Part shown: positions 40,651 through 49,719 of the stretch, one piece after another
Numbering within the stretch: the stretch's first letter is position 1
How the letters are laid out: each line of letters begins with the position of its first letter
Source: Streptomyces hyaluromycini
Lineage (GTDB): Bacteria > Actinomycetota > Actinomycetes > Streptomycetales > Streptomycetaceae
Direction of reading: 5' to 3'
DNA length: 64,000 nucleotides
NCBI RefSeq assembly: GCF_002217755.1
Contig: NZ_BCFL01000017.1
Location: forward strand, 772,442 to 836,441
Program-made: the position numbers and the translations under genes
The notes under the pieces: model-generated
What the model was told of the DNA's origin: nothing
The model's database searches: none
Seen by the model: only the letters and a program-made list of their open reading frames with translations

Positions 40651-41943
40651 CTACGGTCTTGCGTGACTCTGCTGTGGCCGCCGGCTGCGCTCGAAGCGGG
40701 CCATGGCCACGGCAACCGCTGCGTAGATGAAGGCGACGGTGATGACGAGGGTCGCTGAGCGGCCGTCCGGCGGGAGCATCAGTGCGGCTACAGCTGCGGC
40801 CCCGACGAAGGCGACGTTGAAGAGCACGTCGTACACGGAGAAGATCCGGCCGCGGAAACCGTCGTCGACGGACGACTGCACGATGGTGTCCGTGGCGATC
40901 TTCGCGCCCTGGGTGATCAGCCCCAGGACGAAGGCGGCGACGAGCATGGGAACGGTCGTGAACGGGAGGCCCAGGGCGGGCTCCAGTACGGCGGCGGACG
41001 CGGCGCACACGACGATCCAGCGGCCGGGGCCGAGTCGCCCCGCGGCCCACGGCGTCACCACCGCGGCGGCGAAGAAGCCCGCGCCGGAGATCCCCAGAGC
41101 CAGCCCCAGTAGGCCGAGTCCGTCGTCCGGGTCCGACGAGAGGGCGTACCGGCACAGCATCAGCACCAGGACGAGCAGCGCGCCGTAGCAGAAACGCATC
41201 GCCGTCATGCTGACCAGCGCCCAGACCGCCTCACGGCGCCGCGGCGCGGCGAGGTGCCGTATCGCTTCCAGAAGGTCGCGTGCGGTGGTGATCACGGCCG
41301 TTCCCAGGCTCGGCTGTGTTGGATGCAGGTCCGGGCCGAGAAGGTCGGGGGCCATGGTCAGAGAGGCGAGGGCCGAGCACAGGTACAGGGCGGCGCCCAG
41401 CAACACCACTGCGGCATCGGAATCCGAGGCCACCAGCCGTACAGCGAAGGCGAGGCCGCCGCCGGCGGTCGCGGCAAGGGTGCCCGCGGTCGGGGACAGA
41501 GAGTTGGCGAGCACCAGCCGGTCGGTGTCGACCACCCGTGGCAACGCGGCGGACAGACCCGAAAGGACGAAGCGGTTGACGGCCGTGACGCACAGGGCGG
41601 AGGCGTAGAAGAGCCAGTCGGGAACGTGGCTGACCATGAGGACTGCGGTGGCCGCAGCCAGTAGCGCACGCAGCAGATTGCCGTAGAGGAAGATCTGGCG
41701 GCGGCGCCAGCGGTCCAGCAGAACGCCGGCGAAGGGGCCCACGAGGGAGTACGGGAGGAGCAGGACGGCCATGGCCGAGGCGATCGCTGCCGGTGAGGTC
41801 TGCTTCTCCGGGGAGAAGACGACGTAGGCGGCGAGGGCGACCTGGTAGACGCCGTCGGCCCCCTGGGAGAGCAGGCGTATGACGAGTAGACGGCGGAAGT
41901 TCCGCAGGCGCAGCAGGACACGCAGGTCGCGGACGACGGGCAT
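40651..41943 (-). CDS. MFS transporter
   Basis: This 430-residue protein starts MPVVRDLRVLLRLRNFRRLL and has about 12 hydrophobic helices. The loop between helices 2 and 3 carries LLDRWRRRQIF, the MFS motif A region (G-x-x-x-D-R-x-x-R-R), and a matching region follows helix 8 (AAGRLGPGRWIVV). It is an MFS exporter or transporter of unknown substrate. ATG 41943 has GAGG 10 bases upstream; a GTG at 41958 would add five residues. It converges on pcnA over the parS palindromes. Confidence 0.85.
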   Translation of the reverse strand: MPVVRDLRVLLRLRNFRRLLVIRLLSQGADGVYQVALAAYVVFSPEKQTSPAAIASAMAVLLLPYSLVGPFAGVLLDRWRRRQIFLYGNLLRALLAAATAVLMVSHVPDWLFYASALCVTAVNRFVLSGLSAALPRVVDTDRLVLANSLSPTAGTLAATAGGGLAFAVRLVASDSDAAVVLLGAALYLCSALASLTMAPDLLGPDLHPTQPSLGTAVITTARDLLEAIRHLAAPRRREAVWALVSMTAMRFCYGALLVLVLMLCRYALSSDPDDGLGLLGLALGISGAGFFAAAVVTPWAAGRLGPGRWIVVCAASAAVLEPALGLPFTTVPMLVAAFVLGLITQGAKIATDTIVQSSVDDGFRGRIFSVYDVLFNVAFVGAAAVAALMLPPDGRSATLVITVAFIYAAVAVAMARFERSRRPQQSHARP

Positions 41944-41977
41944 GGGGCACAGCCTCACATATGGGGCCGCGCACAGG

Positions 41978-42014
41978 AGAGGGGTCCCCGGATCGGATGA
42001 CCCGGGGACCCTCT
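41978..42014. terminator. Hairpin downstream of ino1
   Basis: AGAGGGGTCCCCGG and CCCGGGGACCCTCT pair with one bulged G across an ATCGGATGA loop. It separates ino1 from the MFS gene on the same strand. Confidence 0.7.
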
Positions 42015-42084
42015 GAGCCCTGGCAGGAGCGATTTTTTGGCGAACTTGATTTTTGGGAGCTTCAGCCCCCGGTGGTGTGCCGGG

Positions 42085-43167
42085 TCAGCGCTCGACGTCG
42101 CCGCGGATGAACTTCTCCACGTTCTCGCGGGCCTCGTCGTCGAAGTACTGGACCGGCGGGGACTTCATGAAGTAGCTGGACGCGGAGAGGATCGGGCCGC
42201 CGATGCCGCGGTCCTTGGCGATCTTCGCGGCGCGCAGGGCGTCGATGATGACACCCGCGGAGTTCGGGGAGTCCCAGACCTCGAGCTTGTACTCCAGGTT
42301 CAGCGGGACGTCACCGAAGGCACGGCCCTCGAGGCGGACGTAGGCCCACTTGCGGTCGTCCAGCCAGGCCACGTAGTCGGACGGGCCGATGTGGACGTTC
42401 TTCTCGCCGAGGTCCCGGTCGGGGATCTGGGAGGTGACGGCCTGCGTCTTGGAGATCTTCTTGGACTCGAGGCGGTCACGCTCAAGCATGTTCTTGAAGT
42501 CCATGTTGCCGCCGACGTTCAGCTGCATCGTGCGGTCCAGGACGACGCCCCGGTCCTCGAACAGCTTCGCCATGACGCGGTGCGTGATGGTGGCGCCGAC
42601 CTGCGACTTGATGTCGTCACCGACGATCGGGACACCGGCCTCGGTGAACTTGTCCGCCCACTCCTTGGTGCCGGCGATGAAGACCGGGAGGGCGTTGACG
42701 AAGGCGACCTTGGCGTCGATGGCGCACTGGGCGTAGAACTTCGCCGCGTCCTCGGAACCGACGGGCAGGTAGCAGACGAGGACGTCGACCTGCTTGTCCT
42801 TGAGGATCTGGACGATGTCGACCGGCTCGGCCTCGGACTCCTCGATGGTCAGGCGGTAGTACTTACCGAGGCCGTCGAGGGTGTGGCCGCGCTGGACGGT
42901 GACACCGCTGTTGGGTACGTCGCAGATCTTGATGGTGTTGTTCTCGGAGGCGCCGATGGCGTCCGCCAGGTCGAGGCCGACCTTCTTGGCGTCCACGTCG
43001 AACGCAGCGACGAACTCGACGTCCTTGACGTGGTAGTCGCCGAACTGGACGTGCATCAGGCCGGGGACCTTGGACGCCGGGTCGGCGTCCTTGTAGTACT
43101 CGACTCCCTGCACCAGCGACGCGGCGCAGTTGCCCACGCCTACGATGGCTACGCGAACCGAACCCAT
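42085..43167 (-). CDS. ino1: myo-Inositol-1-phosphate synthase
   Basis: This 360-residue protein starts [21 protein letters not shown] with the NAD-binding motif and contains the family segments [32 protein letters not shown] and [25 protein letters not shown]. It converts glucose-6-phosphate to inositol-1-phosphate, the precursor of mycothiol and phosphatidylinositol in actinobacteria. ATG 43167 has AGGGAGC upstream. The padR gene ends 43 bases upstream on the same strand, so padR and ino1 probably form one operon, as in mycobacteria. Confidence 0.96.
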   Translation of the reverse strand: MGSVRVAIVGVGNCAASLVQGVEYYKDADPASKVPGLMHVQFGDYHVKDVEFVAAFDVDAKKVGLDLADAIGASENNTIKICDVPNSGVTVQRGHTLDGLGKYYRLTIEESEAEPVDIVQILKDKQVDVLVCYLPVGSEDAAKFYAQCAIDAKVAFVNALPVFIAGTKEWADKFTEAGVPIVGDDIKSQVGATITHRVMAKLFEDRGVVLDRTMQLNVGGNMDFKNMLERDRLESKKISKTQAVTSQIPDRDLGEKNVHIGPSDYVAWLDDRKWAYVRLEGRAFGDVPLNLEYKLEVWDSPNSAGVIIDALRAAKIAKDRGIGGPILSASSYFMKSPPVQYFDDEARENVEKFIRGDVER

Positions 43168-43210
43168 TCCGGTTGCTCCCTGTGTGTACGAGTGAGGCCC
43201 TGAACGGGTC

Positions 43211-43894
43211 TCACGTGGCGGTGTCGTCGGGCGTATCCGGCCGGAGAGGTTCCCCGGACCGGGGCAGGACGCCCGGCGCTCCATTGGTGGTGTTCTGCTG
43301 AGCGGACCCCCCGGAAGCGGAACCCTTCAGGTCCCGCCCGGCCCGCTCGCTCTCGATGAGCTCGTTCAGCCAGCGCACTTCGCGCTCCACGGACTCCATC
43401 CCGTGGCGCTGGAGCTCAAGCGTGTAGTCGTCGAGGCGCTCCCGGGTGCGCGCCAGCGAGGCGCGCATCTTCTCCAGGCGCTCCTCCAGCCGGCTGCGGC
43501 GGCCCTCCAGCACGCGCATCCGCACATCGCGCGAGGTCTGCCCGAAGAAGGCGAACCGCGCCGCGAAGTGCTCGTCCTCGTACGCGTCGGGGCCGGTCTG
43601 GGACAGGAGCTCCTCGAAGTGCTCTTTACCTTCGGCCGTCAACCGGTAGACGATCTTGGCGCGGCGGCCGGCGAGCGGTGCGGCGAGGGCGTCCTCGGCG
43701 GTGCTGCCCGGCTCCTCGATCAACCAGCCGGTGGCGACCAGCGTCTTGAGGCAGGGGTAGAGCGTCCCGTAGCTGAAGGCACGGAAGACGCCCAGAGATG
43801 TGTTGAGCCGTTTCCGCAGCTCGTAGCCGTGCATCGGGGACTCGCGGAGCAGGCCGAGGATGGCGAACTCAAGGATGCCGGAGCGCCGGCTCAT
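43211..43894 (-). CDS. PadR family transcriptional regulator
   Basis: This 227-residue protein has the PadR winged helix ([43 protein letters not shown]) and a long coiled-coil C-terminal region ([32 protein letters not shown]) for dimerisation, then a disordered tail. PadR proteins are ligand-responsive repressors. A perfect 10-bp inverted repeat 38 bases upstream of its start is the obvious operator, so it should control itself and ino1, and perhaps the divergent penicillin-binding-protein unit. Confidence 0.92.
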   Translation of the reverse strand: MSRRSGILEFAILGLLRESPMHGYELRKRLNTSLGVFRAFSYGTLYPCLKTLVATGWLIEEPGSTAEDALAAPLAGRRAKIVYRLTAEGKEHFEELLSQTGPDAYEDEHFAARFAFFGQTSRDVRMRVLEGRRSRLEERLEKMRASLARTRERLDDYTLELQRHGMESVEREVRWLNELIESERAGRDLKGSASGGSAQQNTTNGAPGVLPRSGEPLRPDTPDDTAT

Positions 43895-43932
43895 GGTCGC
43901 CTCCTCTCGTCTGCGGTTCGCTTATCTCGCTC

Positions 43933-43955
43933 TGATGTATCGGCTCGATACATCA
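43933..43955. promoter_or_regulatory. Probable PadR operator
   Basis: TGATGTATCG (43933-43942) and CGATACATCA (43946-43955) are perfect inverted arms around GCT. The ATGTATCG-type arms resemble PadR-family operators. A shorter CGATAGATCG palindrome follows at 43959-43968. The full padR-PBP gap runs from 43895 to 44256. Confidence 0.75.
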
Positions 43956-44096
43956 CGACGATAGATCGACCTTTCCCGTGCGACAAGAGGAGCGACGGTG
44001 AACGGGATCACATCACCGATTCGTTGGAGGCAAGTTGCCTGATTTGGGGTGAACTTCGGGGCTCGGCGGGTTTTGGTGGTGCGTAGTCTGTGCGGC

Positions 44097-44249
44097 ATGC
44101 ACACCACCGGGAACCAAGTGACGCCTGGGGGGCGTCCACGTCCTCGGTGCAGTACGGGTGAATGCAGGACCGACCACATCCGTACTTTGGGGGGACCGGA
44201 AACCAGCCGCCGTTCCAGGCGCGCACGGGTGCGCCTGCCCGAGGAGTAA
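44097..44249 (+). CDS. Possible leaderless upstream peptide before the PBP gene
   Basis: A 50-codon frame starts at ATG 44097, seven bases after TAGTCT (44084-44089), a good -10, so it may be read from a leaderless message. It is Arg-rich (ending RRARVRLPEE) with no known family. Its TAA stop at 44247 overlaps the GAGGAGTAA ribosome-binding site of the PBP gene, and that ATG lies 7 bases later, so its translation could affect PBP synthesis. Alternatively it is only the 5' UTR. Confidence 0.3.
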   Translation: MHTTGNQVTPGGRPRPRCSTGECRTDHIRTLGGPETSRRSRRARVRLPEE

Positions 44250-44256
44250 TCGTTCG

Positions 44257-46896
44257 ATGAGCGAGCACCGTCGCAAACCGCCGCCGCCGCAGGGAGGCGG
44301 ACGTGCCGCGGCCCGACGCGGCCAGTCCGGACCGTCCTCCGGCCGCCGTGCGGCACCGCGAGGCGCCACCGGGTCTCTTTCCGACTCCTATGGGTCCAGT
44401 TCCTATGGGTCGGACTCGGGCCCGGGAGGTGAGGAGCGTCCGTACGGCAGCCGTGCCGAGGCACGCCGGGCGGCGCAGAGAAGCACCGGAAACAGTCGCC
44501 GCAGACCGGCCGACAACGGGAGTCGTGGTCCGGGTGGTCCTGCCGGGCCAGGGCGTGGCAGAGGCCGGGCGTCGACGGCGCCCGGCAAGAAGCGCCTCAT
44601 CGACTACCCCAGGGCGAACAGATTCGGCTGGCGCCGTTGGGTGCCTTCCTGGAGGCTCGTCTCGGGGCTGTGCATCACCTTCTTCGGCAGCCTGGTGGCG
44701 CTGGTCGGCGTCAGCTACGCCATGGTGGGTGTCCCGAGCGAGAACACGGCGGCCCAGTCCCAGAACAACGTCTATTACTGGGCCGACGGCAAGCAGATGG
44801 TCGCGACGGGCACCGGCGTCAACCGGCAGAACGTCAATATCGCCCAGATCCCCGAAGCCATGCAGAACGCCGTGATCTCGGCAGAGAACAAGACCTTCTA
44901 CACGGACCCGGGCGTCGACTTCAAGGGCATCGCCCGCGCGCTCGTCAACATGGCCCAGGGCGGTGAGACGCAGGGTGGTTCGACGATCACCCAGCAGTTC
45001 GTCAAGAACACCTACCTCAGCCAGGACCAGACGCTCACCCGCAAGTTCAAGGAGATGTTCATCTCCATCAAGGTAGGCACCAAGGTCAGCAAGCCGCTGA
45101 TCCTCCAGGGCTACCTGAACACCTCGTACTTCGGCCGTGGCGCGTACGGCATCCAGGCCGCCGCCCAGACCTACTACGGCGTGGACGCGAAAAACCTCAC
45201 GCCGAGCCAGTGCGCGGTCCTGGCGGCCCTGCTCAAGGGCGCGACCTACTACGACCCCGCGGGCAACCCGGACATCGACTCCGCGGCCTCCCAGAAGGCC
45301 AACTACCAGCGCTCACACGAGCGCTGGGCCTGGATCCTCGAGGAGATGCACAAGGACCAGCACCTCACCGATGCCGAGTACCAGACGGCCATCAAGAAGT
45401 ACCCGATGCCCCAGGGCCGCAAGGCGGTCAAGGGCATGACCGGTCAGATCAGCTACCTCGCCGACACGGCCAAGAAGTACGTCCTCGCGCACTCCAACAT
45501 CACGGAGACGCAGTTCGACAAGGGCGGCTTCCAGATCTACACGACCTTCCAGAAGGACAAGGTCAACGCGCTGACCGCGGCCGTGCAGAAGGTCCAGAAG
45601 GCGCGCCTGGACCCGAAGAACCGCGAGAAGGACAAGTACGTCCAGTTCGGTGCCGCCTCGGTGGTGCCCAACGACGGCGCGATCGTCGCCCTGTACGGCG
45701 GTGCCGGCTACGAGAACAACCACTTCACCAACAACGCCGACACCTCCGGTGTCCCCGTCGGTTCGACGTGGAAGCCCTTCGTCCTGGCCGCCGCCATGCA
45801 GTACGGCACGTACAAGACCTCTCCTGACGGGGTCTCGCCGCTGAGCAAGTACAACGGCAACGACCATCTCAAGGTCCTGAACGAGGACGGCACCGCCGTT
45901 CTGAACAAGGACGGCTCGACGTTCTTCCAGAACAACGAGAGCAACTATCGCTGGGGGTACATCACCCTGCGCAAGGCGATGGAGCAGTCGATCAACACGC
46001 CGTTCGTGCAGCTCGGCTGGGACGTCGGCATGTCGCACGTGAGGGACGTGGCCAGCCGGTCCGGCATCCTGGACAGCAGCTTCGCGACCCTCAACCCGTC
46101 CTTCGCCCTCGGTACGTCGACTCCGAGCGCGATCCGCATGGCCGACGCCTACGCGACCTTCGCCGCCTCCGGCAAGCACGCGGACCCGTATTCGGTGACC
46201 GAGGTCAAGCAGGACGGAACCGACCTGCAGGGCTTCAGCAAGCCGAAGGTGACCAGCGCGATGCCCGAGGACATCGCGAACAACGTCACGGACACCCTGG
46301 AGAACGTGATCCAGAACGGTACGGGTACCAATGCCAAGGCCCTGGGCCGTACGGCGGCGGGCAAGACCGGTACCACCGACAGCAACAAGTCGGCCTGGTT
46401 CGTCGGCTACACCCAGCAGCTGGCCACGTCGGTGGCGATGTTCCGTGAGAACCCGAAGGACGCCGAGCTGCTCTCCATGAACGGCACCGCCGGCGTGGCG
46501 TCCATCCACGGTGGTGACATCCCGACCGCGGTGTGGACCGAGTACATGGAGTCCGCGCTGAAGGGCAAGAACGACCCGGGCTTCCCGGACGCCACCAAGG
46601 TGGGCGAGATCGCCGACGAGTCGGGGGCTCCCTCGCCGACGCCGACCATCAGCATCACGCCGAGTGAGACGCCCACCGAGACGCCGACCGCCACGCCCAG
46701 CGAGACGGTCACCTCCCCGTCGCCCACGGCGACGGAGACCTGCCAGTTCGCGTTCAACTGCTCCACCGACGGCGGTGACACCGGCAGTACGTCCGGTACG
46801 ACGTCCTCGCCGACGGCCACCGAGACAACCGGCGACGGGAGCACCAGAGGCAATGCCAACGGCGGAGGAAACCTCTTCGGTGGGTCGACCGGCTAG
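44257..46896 (+). CDS. Class A penicillin-binding protein (transglycosylase/transpeptidase)
   Basis: This 879-residue protein has a disordered basic N-terminus (1-125) and one membrane helix (about 135-160). A GT51 transglycosylase domain follows with AENKTFYTDPGVDFKGIARA, QGGSTITQQFVKNTYL and KFKEMFISIKV, then a transpeptidase domain with the catalytic S-x-x-K (GSTWKPF), an SxN-type motif and KTGTT. It ends in a Ser/Thr/Pro-rich wall-spanning tail. It polymerises and cross-links peptidoglycan. The counterpart in mycobacterial synteny is PonA1. The ATG has GAGGAG 9 bases upstream. Confidence 0.95.
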   Translation: MSEHRRKPPPPQGGGRAAARRGQSGPSSGRRAAPRGATGSLSDSYGSSSYGSDSGPGGEERPYGSRAEARRAAQRSTGNSRRRPADNGSRGPGGPAGPGRGRGRASTAPGKKRLIDYPRANRFGWRRWVPSWRLVSGLCITFFGSLVALVGVSYAMVGVPSENTAAQSQNNVYYWADGKQMVATGTGVNRQNVNIAQIPEAMQNAVISAENKTFYTDPGVDFKGIARALVNMAQGGETQGGSTITQQFVKNTYLSQDQTLTRKFKEMFISIKVGTKVSKPLILQGYLNTSYFGRGAYGIQAAAQTYYGVDAKNLTPSQCAVLAALLKGATYYDPAGNPDIDSAASQKANYQRSHERWAWILEEMHKDQHLTDAEYQTAIKKYPMPQGRKAVKGMTGQISYLADTAKKYVLAHSNITETQFDKGGFQIYTTFQKDKVNALTAAVQKVQKARLDPKNREKDKYVQFGAASVVPNDGAIVALYGGAGYENNHFTNNADTSGVPVGSTWKPFVLAAAMQYGTYKTSPDGVSPLSKYNGNDHLKVLNEDGTAVLNKDGSTFFQNNESNYRWGYITLRKAMEQSINTPFVQLGWDVGMSHVRDVASRSGILDSSFATLNPSFALGTSTPSAIRMADAYATFAASGKHADPYSVTEVKQDGTDLQGFSKPKVTSAMPEDIANNVTDTLENVIQNGTGTNAKALGRTAAGKTGTTDSNKSAWFVGYTQQLATSVAMFRENPKDAELLSMNGTAGVASIHGGDIPTAVWTEYMESALKGKNDPGFPDATKVGEIADESGAPSPTPTISITPSETPTETPTATPSETVTSPSPTATETCQFAFNCSTDGGDTGSTSGTTSSPTATETTGDGSTRGNANGGGNLFGGSTG

Positions 46897-46939
46897 CCGC
46901 GGTCCGACCGGTTGGTGACTATTTCACCCGCCGAAGTCT

Positions 46940-46953
46940 GTTTCACGTGAAAC
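46940..46953. other. parS: parS site between PBP and GT87 genes
   Basis: Exact GTTTCACGTGAAAC in a 129-base gap between two co-directional genes, 43 bases after the PBP stop. Confidence 0.92.
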
Positions 46954-47025
46954 ATGGGCCGTCGCACCGGACGAGGTGCGGCGGCCCTCGGCGTATTCCT
47001 AGAGAGGTACGGCAGGATGTGCCCC

Positions 47026-48525
47026 ATGCCCAGTGCAGAGACGACGCCCGCGGGCGTGCGCGAGCCGGAGCCGGTGCGGCCGACCAGGGAAGACGAGGTC
47101 GCCGCCGCCGGGAGTGAGCTGATCGGTGGCCCCATCGGGCGGCGTGCCCTGCTCGGGACGTCCTGGTGGACGCCGCTACGGGTGGTCGTCATCGTGGCGG
47201 TCGGGATGTTCGCCCTCGGCATGGTCCAGAAGGTGCCCTGCTACGACAGCGGCTGGTTCTTCGGCGCGAGCTCCCAGTACACCCACGCCTGCTATTCGGA
47301 CATTCCTCACCTCTATCAGGGGCGCGGTTTCGCCGACGGTCTGGTGCCGTACTTCGACAAGCTTCCGGGCGACATGGACTACCTCGAATACCCGGTGCTG
47401 ACCGGTGTGTTCATGGAGGTGGCCGCATGGCTCACGCCGGGCAGCGGCAGCATCATGCTCCAGGAGCAGGTGTACTGGTTCGTCAACGCCGGAATGCTGA
47501 TGCTGTGCGCCGCCGTCATCGCGGTGTGCGTGGTCCGCACGCACCGCCGGCGCCCCTGGGACGGCCTGCTGGTAGCCCTGGCACCCGCCTTCGCCCTGAC
47601 CGCCACCATCAACTGGGACCTCCTGGCGGTCGCCCTGACGGCCGCAGCGATGCTGATGTGGTCCCGGAGCCGTCCCCTCGCGTTCGGCGTCCTCCTGGGG
47701 CTTGCCACGGCCGCCAAGCTGTATCCCGTGTTCCTGCTGGGACCGCTGTTCCTGCTGTGCTGGCGCGCGGGGAAGTGGCGGGAGTTCTTCATTGCCACGG
47801 GCGGTGCAGTGGCCGCCTGGCTCGTCGTGAACCTGCCGGTGATGATCTTCGCCTTCGACGGCTGGTCGAAGTTCTACACGTTCAGCCAGGAGCGGGGTGT
47901 CGACTTCGGCTCCTTCTGGCTGATCTGGGCGCAGAACACGACCACACCGCCCAGCATCGACTTCGTGAACACCGCGGCCACGGTCCTCGTGCTGCTCTGC
48001 TTCCTGGGCATCGCCGCCCTGACCCTCACCGCCCCACGCCGGCCACGCTTCGCCCAGCTGGCCTTCCTGGTGGTGGCGGCCTTCATCCTCACCAACAAGG
48101 TCTACTCCCCGCAGTACGTGCTCTGGCTGGTGCCGCTGGCCGTCCTCGCCCGGCCCAAGTGGCGGGACTTCCTGATCTGGCAGGCGTGCGAGGTGGCGTA
48201 CTTCCTGGGGATCTGGATGTACCTCGCGTACACGACCAGCGGAGACGCTCACAAGGGCCTGCCGACCGACGGCTACCACTGGGCCATCGCCGTGCACCTG
48301 CTGGGCACGCTCTACCTGTGCGGCATGGTCGTGCGCGACATCCTCATGCCAGAGCGGGACGTGGTGCGCCGCTCCGGGGACGACGATCCCTCGGGCGGGG
48401 TGCTGGACGGTGCGGAGGACGTCTTCGTACTCGGTGCGGCAGCCCATCCCCCACGCCACGCCGTCCACTTCGACGGTCCGCAGGTGGAATGGGGAAGCCG
48501 ATCCTCCGAGGACGGTTCGCTCTGA
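47026..48525 (+). CDS. GT87-like polyprenol-sugar glycosyltransferase
   Basis: This 499-residue protein has a disordered N-terminus (1-45), about 11 membrane helices and a large first outer loop holding DMDYLEYPVLTG, in which the acidic residues fit the catalytic loop of GT-C mannosyltransferases (GT87/DUF2029). The segment TINWDLLAVALTAAAML and the C-terminal YSPQYVLWLVPL are typical of the family. It probably adds a sugar from polyprenyl-phosphate-mannose on the outer face of the membrane. Mycobacterial Rv0051 sits at the same place after ponA1. An ATG at 47017, three codons upstream, is an alternative start. Confidence 0.82.
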   Translation: MPSAETTPAGVREPEPVRPTREDEVAAAGSELIGGPIGRRALLGTSWWTPLRVVVIVAVGMFALGMVQKVPCYDSGWFFGASSQYTHACYSDIPHLYQGRGFADGLVPYFDKLPGDMDYLEYPVLTGVFMEVAAWLTPGSGSIMLQEQVYWFVNAGMLMLCAAVIAVCVVRTHRRRPWDGLLVALAPAFALTATINWDLLAVALTAAAMLMWSRSRPLAFGVLLGLATAAKLYPVFLLGPLFLLCWRAGKWREFFIATGGAVAAWLVVNLPVMIFAFDGWSKFYTFSQERGVDFGSFWLIWAQNTTTPPSIDFVNTAATVLVLLCFLGIAALTLTAPRRPRFAQLAFLVVAAFILTNKVYSPQYVLWLVPLAVLARPKWRDFLIWQACEVAYFLGIWMYLAYTTSGDAHKGLPTDGYHWAIAVHLLGTLYLCGMVVRDILMPERDVVRRSGDDDPSGGVLDGAEDVFVLGAAAHPPRHAVHFDGPQVEWGSRSSEDGSL

Positions 48526-48546
48526 GCGAACAGCCCAGGTCCTCGA

Positions 48547-48591
48547 CAGAGAGAGGGCCGCACACGGACTCCGTGTGCGGCCCTCTCTCTG
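48547..48591. terminator. Long bidirectional terminator
   Basis: A perfect 22-bp stem starting CAGAGAGAGGGCCGCACACG with a single-base loop lies between the convergent GT87 and alanine-racemase-like genes. Confidence 0.92.
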
Positions 48592-48603
48592 TCCTGCGGT
48601 CGG

Positions 48604-49635
48604 TCAGCGGTCCACGAGACGGTCGAACTGGGTGGTGGTGTGCCGCAGATGGGCCACCAGTTCCTCACCGACCTTCGGCTCCGGGGCGTCCGAGGGCACG
48701 AAGAGGATCGACACCTGCATGTGCGGCGGCTCCGCGAACCAGCGCTGCTTGCCGCCCCAGACGAACGGAGCGAGGTTCCGGTTCACCGTGGCCAGGCCGG
48801 CCCGTGCGACGCCCTTGGCGCGCGGCATGACGCCGTGCAGGGCCTTCGGGGCCTCCAGGCCCACCCCGTGCGACGTACCGCCCGCAACGACCACCAGGAA
48901 GCCGTCCGAGGCCGCCTTCTGCTGCCGGTAGCCGAACCGGTCGCCCTTGGCGACGCGGGTGACGTCCAGGACCGCCCCGCGGTACTCGGTCGCGTCATGG
49001 TCCCCCAGCCACAGCCGGGTGCCGATCCTGGCCCGGAACCGGGTCTGCGGGAACTGCTGCTGCAACCGGGCGAGTTCGTCGGCCTTGAGGTGGCTGACGA
49101 ACATCGTGTGCAGCGGCAGCCGCGCCGCGCGCAGCCGGTCCATCCAGCCGATGACCTCCTCGACGGCGTCCGAGCCGTCGGTGCGGTCCAGCGGCAGATG
49201 GATGGCGAAGCCCTCCAGGCGGACGTTCTCTATGGCGGAGTGCAGCTGCGGCAGGTCCTGCTCGCTGATGCCGTGCCGCTTCATCGTGGACATCACCTCG
49301 ATGACCACCCGGGCGCCCACCAGGCCGTACACACCGTCGATGGACGACACCGAGCGGATGACCCGGTCGGGCAGCGGCACCGGCTCCTCGCCGCGCCGGT
49401 ACGGCGTCAGCACCAGCAGGTCGCCGCCGAACCAGTCCTTGATGCGCGCGGCCTCGTACGTCGTTCCGACGGCGAGGATGTCCGAGCCGAGACGTGTGGC
49501 CTCCTCCGCCAGCCGTTCGTGCCCGAAGCCGTAGCCGTTGCCCTTGCAGACCGGGACCAGGCCCGGGAACTGCTCCTGCACGCGCTTGTGGTGCGCACGC
49601 CAGCGCGCGGTGTCGACGTAGAGCGTGAGCGCCAT
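48604..49635 (-). CDS. Alanine-racemase-like PLP-fold protein
   Basis: This 343-residue protein has the fold III PLP-lysine motif VCKGNGYGFG (Lys31), compared with VVKANAYGHG in alanine racemases, and a later R-x-G-T-x-L-W like the PLP-phosphate region. The motif GYADG, which carries the second catalytic base (Tyr) in true alanine racemases, reads GGTSHG here (about 252-257). So a PLP protein is likely but racemase activity is doubtful. It follows femX by 84 bases on the same strand, which points to peptidoglycan precursor or amino-acid metabolism. Confidence 0.75.
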   Translation of the reverse strand: MALTLYVDTARWRAHHKRVQEQFPGLVPVCKGNGYGFGHERLAEEATRLGSDILAVGTTYEAARIKDWFGGDLLVLTPYRRGEEPVPLPDRVIRSVSSIDGVYGLVGARVVIEVMSTMKRHGISEQDLPQLHSAIENVRLEGFAIHLPLDRTDGSDAVEEVIGWMDRLRAARLPLHTMFVSHLKADELARLQQQFPQTRFRARIGTRLWLGDHDATEYRGAVLDVTRVAKGDRFGYRQQKAASDGFLVVVAGGTSHGVGLEAPKALHGVMPRAKGVARAGLATVNRNLAPFVWGGKQRWFAEPPHMQVSILFVPSDAPEPKVGEELVAHLRHTTTQFDRLVDR

Positions 49636-49719
49636 GGCCGGACCTCGGACCTTTCTGGATGGCTGGGGTGTGCCAGAGGAGTGCGGTGTGTCAGGGCTAT
49701 AGAAGCACGGAGCGTGACG

